A program made the position numbers and the translations under genes. Below the pieces are notes generated by a model, which did not search any database, was not told the DNA's origin, and saw only the letters and a list, made by a program, of their open reading frames with translations. Shown one piece after another: positions 9,592-20,126 of a DNA stretch of 64,000 nucleotides. Where the stretch lies: positions 3,757,231-3,821,230 of the forward strand of contig RPFO01000175.1 in the NCBI GenBank assembly GCA_009746045.1. Direction: 5' to 3'. Numbering within the stretch: position 1 is the stretch's first letter; every line of letters starts with the position of its first letter. The stretch comes from Mesostigma viride. Lineage: Eukaryota; Streptophyta; Mesostigmatophyceae; Mesostigmatales; Mesostigmataceae.

Positions 9592-11208
9592 CAGAGTTCA
9601 ATTATACGCAATAGGCGGTTATATTATACGCGCGGGCTCCGTATAATGGATAATACGGTATAATACGGTATTATCCGGAAATTATACGCGAATATTGGAT
9701 TTAATCGTTTTTTGGGTTGTTTCATGCATTTTGACATCATTTCAAGCAGTCCACATGTTTCTGACACTAAATTACACATGATACATGGGTTGCCACTGCT
9801 CAGCAGTGCTTGGGAACACTGGACGTGTAAACCGGGGTTCACGAGGAGCTAGATTATACCTATGCATTATACCCTAAAAAACAACGCCAAATGAAATGGA
9901 AAGATGAAAAAAGAAAAAGAAGTAAGATGGCTATGCTTCCATGCAAGCAGGTCCTGGGCATCTCCATGTTTCTTGTATGCATGAGGAGCACACAAGAAGA
10001 AGGCTGACTTTGGCGAGCAAAACAAGAAATAGTGGATAGATCTGGCCAGAAAACCACTTGTTTAATTCGAGATGTTTTTAGCAAGAAAAAACATCGCGTT
10101 ATCAAGCTTATCATATTTATAAACAATGCCAAGCACTACGTCACTGCTTTCGATGAAGCATAAGCTAATAGCAGACAAATCTGGTCCAAAATCTGCATGT
10201 CGTAGTGGTATTCCCCAACCATCACAAGCCAATAATGCGTAGAGGCAGCAAAGCAACCAAAAGACAAGCAGAAAACCTCCATTACAGGTCTACGATTATT
10301 TTACAATCCACCCAACAACTTGATACAGTACAATGAACACGTGAACAGGATAGCACGTACCAGATCAAAACCGCATATTACCTTTCTTGACGGAGCCAGC
10401 ATGCCCACCTGATGGACGTAGCTGCGAGCCTTTCCTGGCCGTCGTCGCTTATAAATCATGTAAGGAATAACGTGAAACATCTATCCGCGTTCAAATGTAG
10501 GGGCATTTCCCGCCAATCAACAGTTAGCACATGCACGGTCGCCACCTGGTTGCTGAAACGAGGTTGCCGCATCGAGCAGAAGGTCGAGACACATCTGCGC
10601 ACATCCAAACGTTGCCTGGCCAAGGATATAAGCTTTTCAAGACCTAAGGATCATGCCTACAAAATTTCAGTTGAAAATGTAAAGCGGCCATGCTCTCGTA
10701 CCAGTCAGGTTTCTGTATGACTTTGTTAATATTCGGTGCATGGCTGCCCGAGAGGCCAGGGCAGAGACCTAAACAGCATGGAGGGTTGCCAACTTGCCAT
10801 GCTCCAGTGTAGCTTGCTTGTAAGATCCTTGTGTCTCACGGTCGCCAAATGTCAACCAGTGGATGGTTTCCGTAGTGTTTCTAAGTTCCCTTGCTTTCCC
10901 GCCTTGGTTCCCGCACGAAAAATTTGGCTGCCGGACCTCGGATGAGCGCGAAAACCCCATTATACGCGCGCTTATATAGTCATTGAGAATGATAGATTAC
11001 GGAGGTGAGATAGGCATGCAACATAAGGAAAAAACCGATGACTGGGAGAATAACCCTGAAGAAACGCGCTTATATATACGTGTTATTCGCCGTATCATAC
11101 GTAAAAATACGCAAATCGTATAAAACGGATAAAAATTATACGCTCGACCTTGTATAACGCGTATTATACCGTATTATACCGTATAATACGCCGTATAATT
11201 GAACACTG
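9592..11208. mobile_element. hAT-2: non-autonomous hAT-like element (TSD GAGCCAGA)
   Basis: It starts CAGAGTTCAATTATACG and ends with the complement of CAGTGTTCAATTATACG. The 8-bp duplication GAGCCAGA lies at 9584-9591 and 11209-11216. CAG-type termini with 8-bp duplications are the hAT hallmark. Both subterminal regions are packed with GTATAATACGG-like units. The inside is an internally deleted version of hAT-1 (two deletions, about 650 and 470 bases) and holds no transposase. A short insertion sits at 10979-11063. Confidence 0.9.
10979..11063. repeat. Short interspersed repeat (about 85-90 bp), copy 1
   Basis: The block begins cattgagaatgatag and ends gggagaataaccctgaagaa. It is absent from the matching site in hAT-1 (about 14030-14060) and recurs at 62357-62447. 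It is flanked by cgcgcttatata on both sides, which looks like a target duplication of about 12 bases. That length favours retroposition (a SINE-like unit), but there is no A-rich tail or tRNA-like head. Confidence 0.6.
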
Positions 11209-11216
11209 GAGCCAGA

Positions 11217-11532
11217 TGACACATACGCGTCAGTCGGTCCACGAACACCAAGACCATGCTGTTGCCGCCCTTCGTCTTCTTGAATGGGCCGATGAAATCC
11301 ATCATGATGGAATCCCACGGACCCATTGGATCAGGTAACGTCTTTGGGACGGCCTGAGAGCCCGTGTTCCTGGACTTCATAATCTGGCACGAGGGGCACT
11401 GGCGTACGTACATACGTCTTGATATACTCATTCATCCCTGGCCAGAAGAAATGCTTACGGGCCAGTGGGAGGAGGCGATGTATTCCTTGGTGACCGCCTA
11501 GGAGGGAGTCATGGAGCTCGTGGAGCAAGGCT
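11217..11532 (-). pseudogene. Integrase N-terminal half of Gypsy-B
   Basis: The minus strand encodes the zinc-binding region (LLHELHDSLLGGHQGIHRLL, then CPSCQIMKSRNTG) and the first part of the catalytic core, with Asp in IMMDFIGPFKK near 11295 and VDRLTRMCHLAP at the left edge. One frameshift lies near 11390. It is cut on both sides by hAT insertions, which is why it appears as a 316-base island. Confidence 0.85.
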
Positions 11533-11540
11533 GCCCTACA

Positions 11541-14180
11541 CAGAGTTCAATTATACGCAATACGCGGTTATACGCGCGGGCTCCGTATAATGGATAATAC
11601 GGTATAATACGGTATAATACGCGATTATACGCATGTCAGAAATTTTCATTTAATTCCTTGGTCGTCAAGACTGATTGAGACAATTGATAGACAGTTTATT
11701 CATTGCATATTTAGGTTACAGACTGCCACCGTTTCACCGCCAAAGCCATGGTGCGGTTCCCGGGTGGGGACCATAGCATCCATAGCCACACTGGGCTCGG
11801 ACTGCAAGGTAAGTGCAACGTAAGTGTGTCACTTCCTTATCAAGGCATATTGGGGCAGCGGTGCACGTTCTAGAATATTCTGCACAAGTTGCCAGCTGTC
11901 GATTATACAATTGACGATTAGGAGAACGCCAGATGTCAAGCAACTAACACGGCATACAATGCATCTAGAACTGGATTCAGTCATACGAAATATCCAACAC
12001 GGAATATTCGGCCGAGGATAGTACCGTCGGCACCTAAGGTACGCAAAGTATTGTGCCGGAATTACAACTTCGGCACTACATAACTTTTGCTATACTGCAC
12101 TATATTCAGTGCTGTAAGTTGTGCCGGAAAGCTCACGGCGGGCCCTACCAAGCCTATTTAATTATCGGCCAGAAAGACGGCAGGCGGGTGCGATTGTTAG
12201 GGACGCAACCCTAATACCTCCGTTTACAACATGATGGCCAGACACTACAAATGTAAACAGGGAGTTGGGCACACAGGGTGAAATTCACCTCTGACAACGC
12301 AACCACTGGATTTCATCGTTTTTGGGGTTGTTTCATGCATTTTGATATCATTTCAAGCAGTCCACATGTTTCTGACACTAAATTACACATGATACATGGG
12401 TTGCCACTGCTCAGCAGTGCTTGGGAACACTGGACGTGTAAACCGGGGTTCACGAGGAGCTAGATTATACCTATGCATTATACCCTAAAAAACAACGCCA
12501 AATGAAATGGAAAGATGAAAAAAGCAAAAGAAGTAAGATGGCTATGCTTCCATGCAAGCAGGTCCTGGGCATCTCCATGTTTCTTGTATGCATGAGGAGC
12601 ACACAAGAAGAAGGCTGACTTTGGCGAGCAAAACAAGAAATAGTGGCTAGATCTGGCCAGAAAAAGAAACAATTACGGGTCACAACCCGCCGACCATGCT
12701 TATCAAGCCTACCGTCAAAATGGAAAACGGCAAAACCAGAAATATCCTAACGCTGACAATTTAATAATTCAGCCAGCCAGCTCATCTGTCACACGTCTGA
12801 GCTGTCAGGCCATGTGTACTCTTCGAATGCAACCCTGAACACACTACCCAACCAAGCAGCACACCAATCAATTGGTGAGTGCTGGTTACATCAGATTTTA
12901 TTACAGCTTTTTGACGCAACTTCCGTCAGCATTCAACACATGGCCGGCCGTTCAAACAAACGGCGCCTGACTTACAAAAGGCAAAGCTAGTTGCCAGTAG
13001 GATTCCCCGGTAAACAACAAGCCGTCCCCATTCGTCTAACAAGCCTTTCTGCATGTACAGCCACAAGGTTGTGGCGGCCCTTTCTTTCCCGCATGCTGTT
13101 TAATAAACTATTTTCAGAGAAATCCGAGTTTAATTCGAGATGTTTTTAGCAAGAAAAAACATCGCGTTATCAAGCTTATCATATTTATAAACAATGCCAA
13201 GCACTACGTCACTGCTTTCGATGAAGCATAAGCTAATAGCAGACAAATCTGGTCCAAAATCTGCATGTCGTAGTGGTATTCCCCAACCATCACAAGCCAA
13301 TAATGCGTAGAGGCAGCAAAGCAACCAAAAGACAAGCAGAAAACCTCCATTACAGGTCTACGATTATTTTACAATCCACCCAACAACTTGATACAGTACA
13401 ATGAACACGTGAACAGGATAGCACGTACCAGATCAAAACCGCATATTACCTTTCTTGACGGAGCCAGCATGCCCACCTGATGGACGTAGCTGCGAGCCTT
13501 TCCTGGCCGTCGTCGCTTATAAATCATGTAAGGAATAACGTGAAACATCTATCCGCGTTCAAATGTAGGGGCATTTCCCGCCAATCAACAGTTAGCACAT
13601 GCACGGTCGCCACCTGGTTGCTGAAACGAGGTTGCCGCATCGAGCAGAAGGTCGAGACATATCTGTGCACATCCAAACGTTGCCTGGCCAAGGATATAAG
13701 CTTTTCAAGACCTAAGGATCATGCCTACAAAATTTCAGTTGAAAATGTAAAGCGGCCATGCTCTCGTACCAGTCAGGTTTCTGTATGACTTTGTTAATAT
13801 TCGGTGCATGGCTGCCCGAGAGGCCAGGGCAGAGACCTAAACAGCATGGAGGGTTGCCAACTTGCCATGCTCCAGTGTAGCTTGCTTGTAAGATCCTTGT
13901 GTCTCACGGTCGCCAAATGTCAACCAGTGGATGGTTTCCGTAGTGTTTCTAAGTTCCCTTGCTTTCCCGCCTTGGTTCCCGCACGAAAAATTTGGCTGCC
14001 GGACCTCGGCTGGACCGCAAAACCCCATAATACGCCCGCTGATACGCGTTATTCGCCGTATTATACGTAAAAATACGCCAATCGTATAAAACGGATAAAA
14101 ATTATACGCTCGACCTTGTATAACGCGTATTATACCGTATTATACCGTATAATACGCCGTATAATTATAATTGAACACTG
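11541..14180. mobile_element. hAT-1: longer non-autonomous hAT-like element (TSD GCCCTACA)
   Basis: It has the same termini as hAT-2 (CAG(A/T)GTTCAATTATA), with GCCCTACA at 11533-11540 and 14181-14188. It is 2640 bases long. Subterminal arrays of GTATTATACC and its complement lie at both ends. The body from about 12295 to 14030 matches hAT-2 and, in part, the TTAA element at 35384-37101. Short frames on both strands (for example 13130-13324 minus, 13480-13788 plus) recur in hAT-2 but show no known domain. No transposase is seen. Confidence 0.9.
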
Positions 14181-14188
14181 GCCCTACA

Positions 14189-15498
14189 CAGCTCGGGAAC
14201 GTACAGCCGCCAATCCCCCGGCTGGACAGTGACTCACGACCAGACGCCCTTCCTGGAACTTGCAAGGGAAGGTGGCCCATCTGCTGCGGATGTGCCCTGA
14301 TGGCCTCGAGGGCCGCTTCTTCCGTGACCGTGAAACGACTTATCATCGTCTCTATTATAGGTCAGATGTGACCGTGAACACATCCTCTGCCGAGTCCTCA
14401 GCGTCCGCCATCACCCATGGTTGACGTACTCTGAGAAGACTGTGCATGGGAGGGCCGAGCGGATGAAGCTGAAAAATTCCCTGGGGCGGCACCACATGAC
14501 TGAGTGGCACGCGCGTGTGCGTGTGCGACCCCTCAGTCCCCTCCCCCCGGCCGGGGGTCTCCACGTCCTCGTGGGGGCCCTGACGGAAGGACTCATCCAG
14601 GATAGGATCGAGACAAGTCATCCATGGTGGTGTGCCCGAGATGAAAAAGATGGCGGGCCCGAGGGGACCGTGGCTCCGCGCCGTACGCGGTCCCTGGGGC
14701 GGCCACTGGAACACAGGTGGTATGAAGCACGTCCATATCCTCGTAGAACCAATAGTCAGCCCGTCGCGAGAGGGCGTCGGGAACAACGTTGTCCGCGCCC
14801 TTGACGTATTGGATCTTAAACGGTGCAAATTGCGACAATTAAGTACTCCATCCACCGCGCAATTGATGGGGCGTCAGGTTGGGCTGCACCAGGAGGTGGG
14901 TGAGAGGCCGGTGGTCGGTGTGGATCGACAGACGTACGCGGTGGGGGTCAAGATCCCCCTGCTCACTAATGGCCACCGAAAACTGTGCGCCCAAAAGATG
15001 GTGACGCCACGTGTGGCAGCAGTAAACTACTGCCAGGAGTTCCTGTTGGTGTACTGGATAGTTCCGTTCCGCCGGAATCATCGTACGAGAGATGTACTCA
15101 ATGGGCTGTAGACCCTTGCCTTGATCCTGCAGGAGAACGCCCCCGATGGCCACTTTGCTGGCGTCAGTAGCCACGACGAAGGGAAGGGACGGGTCCGGCA
15201 GGACGAGGACAGGGGCTGTGGTGAGGTAGCGCTTGAGGGCCTCAAAGGCCTGCTGGCACTGCTCAGCCCACAGGAACGGAGTACCCTTCTTGAGAAGAGC
15301 ATTGATCGGGGCGGCGATGGTGGCGAACCTCGGGATAAACCGTCGGTAGTAGGAAGCCAACCCTAGAAAACTGCGCACCCCCTTCACGTCCGTGGGAACC
15401 GGCCACTGCTGGACGGACTCAATCTTCTCCGGGTCGGTCGCAATGCCGTCAGCAGACAGGGTGTGGCCCAGGAAGGGCACACAGCGACCGGCGCGCAC
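14189..15498 (-). pseudogene. RT C-terminal part and RNase H of Gypsy-B
   Basis: The minus strand carries the RT thumb (PTDVKGVRSFLGLASYYRRF, about 15390), then RNase H starting VVATDASKVAIGGVLLQDQ near 15170. The HQQELLAVVYCCHTW segment holds the catalytic Glu and IHTDHRPLTHLL follows. The VKGADNVVPDALSRR tail lies near 14790. The linker towards integrase follows down to 14189, with frame changes near 14850 and 14400. RNase H removes the RNA strand from the RNA:DNA hybrid. The right end is the Gypsy-D insertion site, and the left end is hAT-1. Confidence 0.85.
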
Positions 15499-15503
15499 CT
15501 TGC

Positions 15504-16171
15504 TGTTACGTCCCAGCCCAGACACTCCTAGCCTGAGCTACGTAGCGAAAGATCTACCATGCCGGAATTAGGAAGATTCAAGGTGGCCTAATGCAGATTG
15601 CGCTTCACGACTGGGGTCGTGAGATATCTGGCACCGCGACTTGATGCCAAGCTAATTAATACACACTTATAATGGCTAGCAATACCAATTACAAATGGAT
15701 AGTTGCCCCAGGTTTAATGTGTAGGCGTATTCGCACTTATCATTCATCAAACCAAGAGGACGAGACTCTCGTCCTCGGACCAATTTCACCTAGGTCTGCC
15801 ACTACGCTGGCAAGGGGCGCCGACATGGCGCCGACCTTCCAAAGCATGCAGTCCACACAAGATCCTTGGGTCGACATCGACCCTCGCCTACAGAATCCAC
15901 GCATGAGTACAATATCTCAACTAGCTATAAAGTACGCAGCGCGGCGCGACTGCACCGGCCCCTAGAAGATACACGCATACAACAACCTAGGCCCAAAATA
16001 ACTGGTCCGAATCACCCAAACTGTCATAGTTCCATACAAAAGTCCTGACCAAGGGACAATTCCCAAATTAAGTCCCGAAATGAGTCCCAAAGTCCTACGG
16101 ACCATGACAACAAGTCAAACTACATAATTTATTCCATTGTTACGTCCGTCCAAAAGGGCCGGGACGTAACA
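15504..16171 (-). repeat. 3' LTR of Gypsy-D
   Basis: It runs from TGTTACGTCCC to GGGACGTAACA and pairs with 33218-33888. It is followed on the plus strand at 16172-16192 by ctcctccccccccacggggg, the complement of a G-rich polypurine tract. That fixes it as the 3' LTR of a minus-strand element. Confidence 0.9.
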
Positions 16172-16192
16172 CTCCTCCCCCCCCACGGGGGT
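16172..16192 (-). promoter_or_regulatory. Polypurine tract of Gypsy-D
   Basis: On the minus strand a run of G and A (GTGGGGGGGGAGGAG) directly precedes the LTR start. It matches in position and composition the tracts of Gypsy-A and Gypsy-E. Confidence 0.75.
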
Positions 16193-16451
16193 CGGTAGTC
16201 CCTACCGTACAAGAGATAGAATTAGGAAACAAGTAAGCTACTATGAGAGTACTATGTCCCAACCCCGGTTCACCCGCGGGTTAGTAATACCAATTCCTCT
16301 AGAGGTTGATACACAGGACCAACCCTGACGTAGTAGCATGAAACAGGATGACAGGATAATGCCACTATCCGTCATAAAACTCTCACAACCATCTCAGCGA
16401 CCGCCGTTGTTGGCGCGCCGATCCACTGGAACCATCTTAGGGGGCGCCACC

Positions 16452-17068
16452 AGTTGTAAGAGTGAGAATGCCACGAATTCCGCCATGGTTCTTGCAGGAA
16501 GTTGCCTTTATTAATAACAAGGAAACACAGACGTAAGTCACGTCACTTCCAAGACTGCACGCAGCACAGGCGACAGGGTCGCAGTGCCCAGAGAACGTGC
16601 ACGCAAGAACTAGCGTCCCGGTGCGACCAAGTCACACATATAGGTTGTTAGGGACGCGTCCAAGTAATCAGCTGCACTGTCACAGCCGAACTGTCAATCA
16701 ATTGATTACACAGACTCTGGCACGCCTTTGGCGCGCAGATCTATCAATTGTCCATACGGCTAGTCCTGTGGACCTATCCGTACACTACTCAGCATCAATT
16801 GTCTCATAGGTCCTGGCGCGCTACAGCACGCCTACCTATCAATTGACCATCAAGTCCTGTACAAGTCCTGTCAACGTCCTGCGGACTATCAAAGTGACAC
16901 TTGTACATCCTGTGTCCGTACGCGCCCACAGTGGCGCGCCGGGTACTGTCGGCACAGCCTAGGAAACGTCATAACTTTTACGTTCCTTAACCAAATGAGG
17001 CGTTCAAGGTGCCGTTGGAAAGAGCGTAACAATCTCTATCCATCTAACGTAAATCCTTTACGTTAACT
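16452..17068 (-). repeat. 3' LTR of the Copia element
   Basis: 617 bases, matched to 23659-24275. On the minus strand it is preceded by a purine-rich tract (AAAGAAAAGAAGGGATTGG, 17069-17087), which identifies it as the 3' LTR. It contains several short CAATTG and GGCGCGCC blocks. Confidence 0.9.
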
Positions 17069-18018
17069 CCAATCCCTTCTTTTCTTTAGGGATCACATCC
17101 CCTGCCAGGGACCCTTGAAGTAGCTTGAAATGTCCTTCACTCCAGCTTGAAGCTTGAACAGATGTCTTTAATGGCCAATGCCATTCCCCCAGCCCTTTCT
17201 TTTAAGGAACTGGAAAAGAAACAGATCTGCCACAGGGAAAACCATTCCATGAGAAATGGATAAAAACCTATGGAAGTGGCATTACAGAGTACCACCAGAT
17301 ATTAGAAGCACACAAAATTAAATACATACAGGTTAATTCTATGAGGTCTTCTCCAGGAATTAATCCCATCACCTCGGTAGAGCCTCCAGTACAATGACCT
17401 TCTGGCGGTGAGTTACATTAATCCCAGATACTAATCCCATAAAACCCAGTACATATTCAATATAAGTACAATAAATCCATGACAATTAAAATACCACTTG
17501 ACAAAGTAAGGCGTATTACAATAGTTTGCCTGTCATTCTCTCAACAGGGGTCTATTGGCGCCCGTCTTACGGCGCCCGTCTACTTGCCAGATGGTAAACT
17601 GCCACAGCAAACAAATGACAAAATGAAACACATAGGCAACAATTAAATCCTGCCCTGGGGAACTAGGGAAGTCTGAACAGGCAAACACCTGAACAGGCCA
17701 GCTTGTAGAAACATAATACCAGGGAATCGAACCCCGCCCTATAAACCCCAGAATAAAGGTTCCCAGACCATTGTGAGAAGTATGTACAAATATACATTTC
17801 TTTTAAAATAGAATACATGGTCTGTAATGGACCTGTCAACCTTGTGTAGTCAACAGCATGAACCCCAGCCAAAACCTGGCTGTATCCTGATTAAAATCAG
17901 AGTGAGTGTACCATGGTCCATGAGCCTTAGTACAGACTAAAATACAGGTATTATGCCAGTCACAATGCTGACACTACCACACAATCTGCTCTCCAATGCC
18001 CTATAACCATGCACCAGC
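17069..18018 (-). other. 3' untranslated region of the Copia element with polypurine tract
   Basis: About 950 bases lie between the RNase H stop and the 3' LTR. Apart from the polypurine tract at 17069-17087 I see no coding frame. A T-arm-like string (ggttcgattcc on the minus strand near 17735) is present without the rest of a tRNA. Confidence 0.6.
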
Positions 18019-18762
18019 TTAGACAGCTTGCTGAGATGGGTCCATCAGAGACTGAAGAACCTTGTATTGCACTGCTGCCTTCTGCACTAGCTTGGTCAAA
18101 GCATCAGCAGGATTGTCAACCCCAGGGATATGCTCAATATTGGCCAAGGAGGACAACTCCTTAAGAAGGAGATAATCCAAGTCCCTACTTCTGGCCATCT
18201 GCCTGTGCACAAACTGCACCATCCCCATGGAGTCTGTTTTTAGAAGAGTGGTAACCTGAAGTGGCCAAGGAGTGTTAGAAGTCATCTGATGAAGCAACTC
18301 CTTCAGATAAAGGCTTGTGTGAATGCCTTCACAAATAGCCCTGCATTCTGCCACATCACTGCTGACAGCCACCCGTTTGTGCAGGCGACTAAACCAGCTC
18401 ACCAAACTCCCCAGGCCTTCCTGTCTGAGCACAAAGAGCCCTGCAGCCCTGCCCCTGACCTTGGAGACCTGCCTGCTGTCCATTGAGCTATCCACATACA
18501 GCTCCATGCAAATGGGTTGTGATAAATCCACTGCAGACAACAGAATGCCAGATGAAGCCCTGACCTGATCAGCCACCTTGGCAGACCCTAGCTCCACCAG
18601 CATGTCATCAGGCAACCTGGCTATGACCATAAGGTCTGGCCTGGAAATGCCTGCCACCCAAGCAACCATGCCCCTCACCATGGGACACAGTGCCTGTGTG
18701 ATGGTTGGAGGAAGCTTGCTAATGAGGGTCTCTTGATAATCATTGCCCCCCACCAGCAGCAT
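18019..18762 (-). pseudogene. Copia RNase H domain
   Basis: This 247-codon minus-strand frame ends at 18019. It has the Copia RNase H marks: LYVDSSMDSR (first catalytic Asp), WFSRLHKRVAVSSDVAECRAI (equivalent of the usual S-K-Q...S-S-x-E-A-E-Y block), LLKTDSMGMVQF (third Asp) and a closing HIPGVDNPADALTK. It degrades the RNA template during cDNA synthesis. The reading frame is separated from RT by a frameshift near 18700-18760. The domain itself looks intact. Confidence 0.85.
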
Positions 18763-19560
18763 ACGCCACTCCCCCCCTTCTTCACCAGTGTGGCCTCCAT
18801 GCCCACAAACAGCAGAGGCTCATTCTCCACCTGCCATTGCTCCCTACCCAGAGGAAACTTGGACTTAATGATGGAGATCAGCTCCTTAAGCCACGACGTG
18901 GGAGCTATCAGATGTAGGTCATCCCCGTGCAGCGAAGCATACACTGGCAGGCCTTCCCATTGCCCCAGAAACAGACAGGGGTCTACAGGAGAGACCTTCA
19001 AGTTGCAATGCTCCTTCAGGAAACGGTTGAGAGTCTCCCTCCAGATTATTGGACTTGACCTCAGGCCCTCCAGGCCCTTGAGGATTTTAAGGAACTCCGT
19101 GTGGATGTCCCTTTTCCATACAGCAGGCACCCTAACATAGAAAGGCGTCTTGCCCTCCCACTTTTCCTGTGCCACATCTGCATCCCCTCCAGAAATGCCC
19201 TCTTGAAGTCTACCACCACTGAGCCATAGTCCAAGCCCTTGTTGAGAAGGCCTAGAAATACACACAGCAGCAGCCTCCAAGTATCATGCAGCATGCCAGG
19301 GGTATACAACTCCTCAGCAGTGCACTCACCAGTACCCTTGAACTCATTCAGCACTGGCCTGACATGTGGTACCTTGACCCCGTCCACCTCCTTCATCTTG
19401 ATGACAAACTTGAGCTTGAGTAGACGTCGTGCAGGAGGCAGGTCATTGACAGGTTCCACGCATTTCTTGGAGATCCAGTCCTCCCCAGATTTAATCAGAC
19501 CCAGTGTGACCTGGGGACACATAATGGGAGAGGACATGAGCTTCACCAGGCCTTGGTAGT
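18675..19560 (-). pseudogene. Copia reverse transcriptase, divergent active site
   Basis: On the minus strand the fingers begin near 19430 (LKLKFVIKMKEVDGVKVPHV), with the first catalytic Asp in GSVVVDFKRAFLEG near 19215. A frameshift near 19170 moves to a second frame with ILKGLEGLRSSPIIWRETL and SPVDPCLFLGQWEG. The polymerase box is SLHGDDLHLIAP near 18920. Copia RTs usually read YVDD here, so HGDD is unusual, although both Asp residues are kept. It would copy the element RNA into DNA. Size and motif order fit the family. Confidence 0.8.
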
Positions 19561-19689
19561 TGATAGGGCTGTGTCCAGCAAGTGAGTGAGGACCAATGCC
19601 CAAACTGCTTGGATGACTAGCAGCTGGCAATATGAGGTCATCAACCAAGGGCTCCTGCCCCTGGCACACTTGCACACGCTTAACCGTCC

Positions 19690-20060
19690 TGGTTACTGCA
19701 CGTGATAGGTGAGTGGTCCTGAAATTAATCAGTGGGACCTGACCAGCCCCTTCCTTAGTCAGGAGAGAGGACGTGATCACTACCCCATCCTGGCATAGGA
19801 AATTCTGCCCCAGAAGAGCAGGTCCTTGATAGCCCTCCAAGACACAAAAAGCAGTGTCCTGTCCAAGGATAGGAATGAATACCTCACCCAGTACCTTCAC
19901 GTGTACCCCGCCACTGAAGTCAGACACAAACTGATAGCTGGGTTCAGACATGCTGTACCCTGCTGCAGCCCTGGTCCCAATGATGGAAACCTGAGAATTA
20001 GTGTCTACCTCTAAGGCAGTGTCCAGCCCCAGATTGCCATGCCACCTGAGCTTGGCTACC
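19690..20060 (-). pseudogene. Retropepsin-like domain located between integrase and RT (Copia)
   Basis: The minus strand reads GLDTALEVDTNSQVSIIG near 20000. The motif D-T-N-S sits where retropepsins have D-T/S-G-A/S. It continues through alternating strands (VHVKVLGEVFIPILG, TAFCVLEGYQG) to ALLGQNFL near 19810, the usual second hallmark. The layout of both hallmarks about 60 residues apart is that of a viral-type aspartic protease. What is odd is the place, after integrase, and the Gly-to-Asn change next to the catalytic Asp. A second candidate active site (DSGA after a one-base shift, near 21487) lies at the usual Copia position. Confidence 0.65.
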
Positions 20061-20126
20061 TTGGGCTGCTTCTTGGCCTTTGTAGAGCCCCAATCAATCC
20101 AGCCAAACTTGTCCCCCTGGGCTTGG

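Noticed and set aside
10412-10945. 102- and 69-codon frames duplicated at 13480-14070 as a conserved gene
   Set aside because: Their duplication is explained by the two hAT copies. They show no domain and no sign of coding constraint between copies. The shared module with PB1 is reported instead.
17720-17750. Second T-arm-like string on the minus strand in the Copia 3' region
   Set aside because: Only an isolated B-box-like match. The rest of a tRNA cannot be folded.
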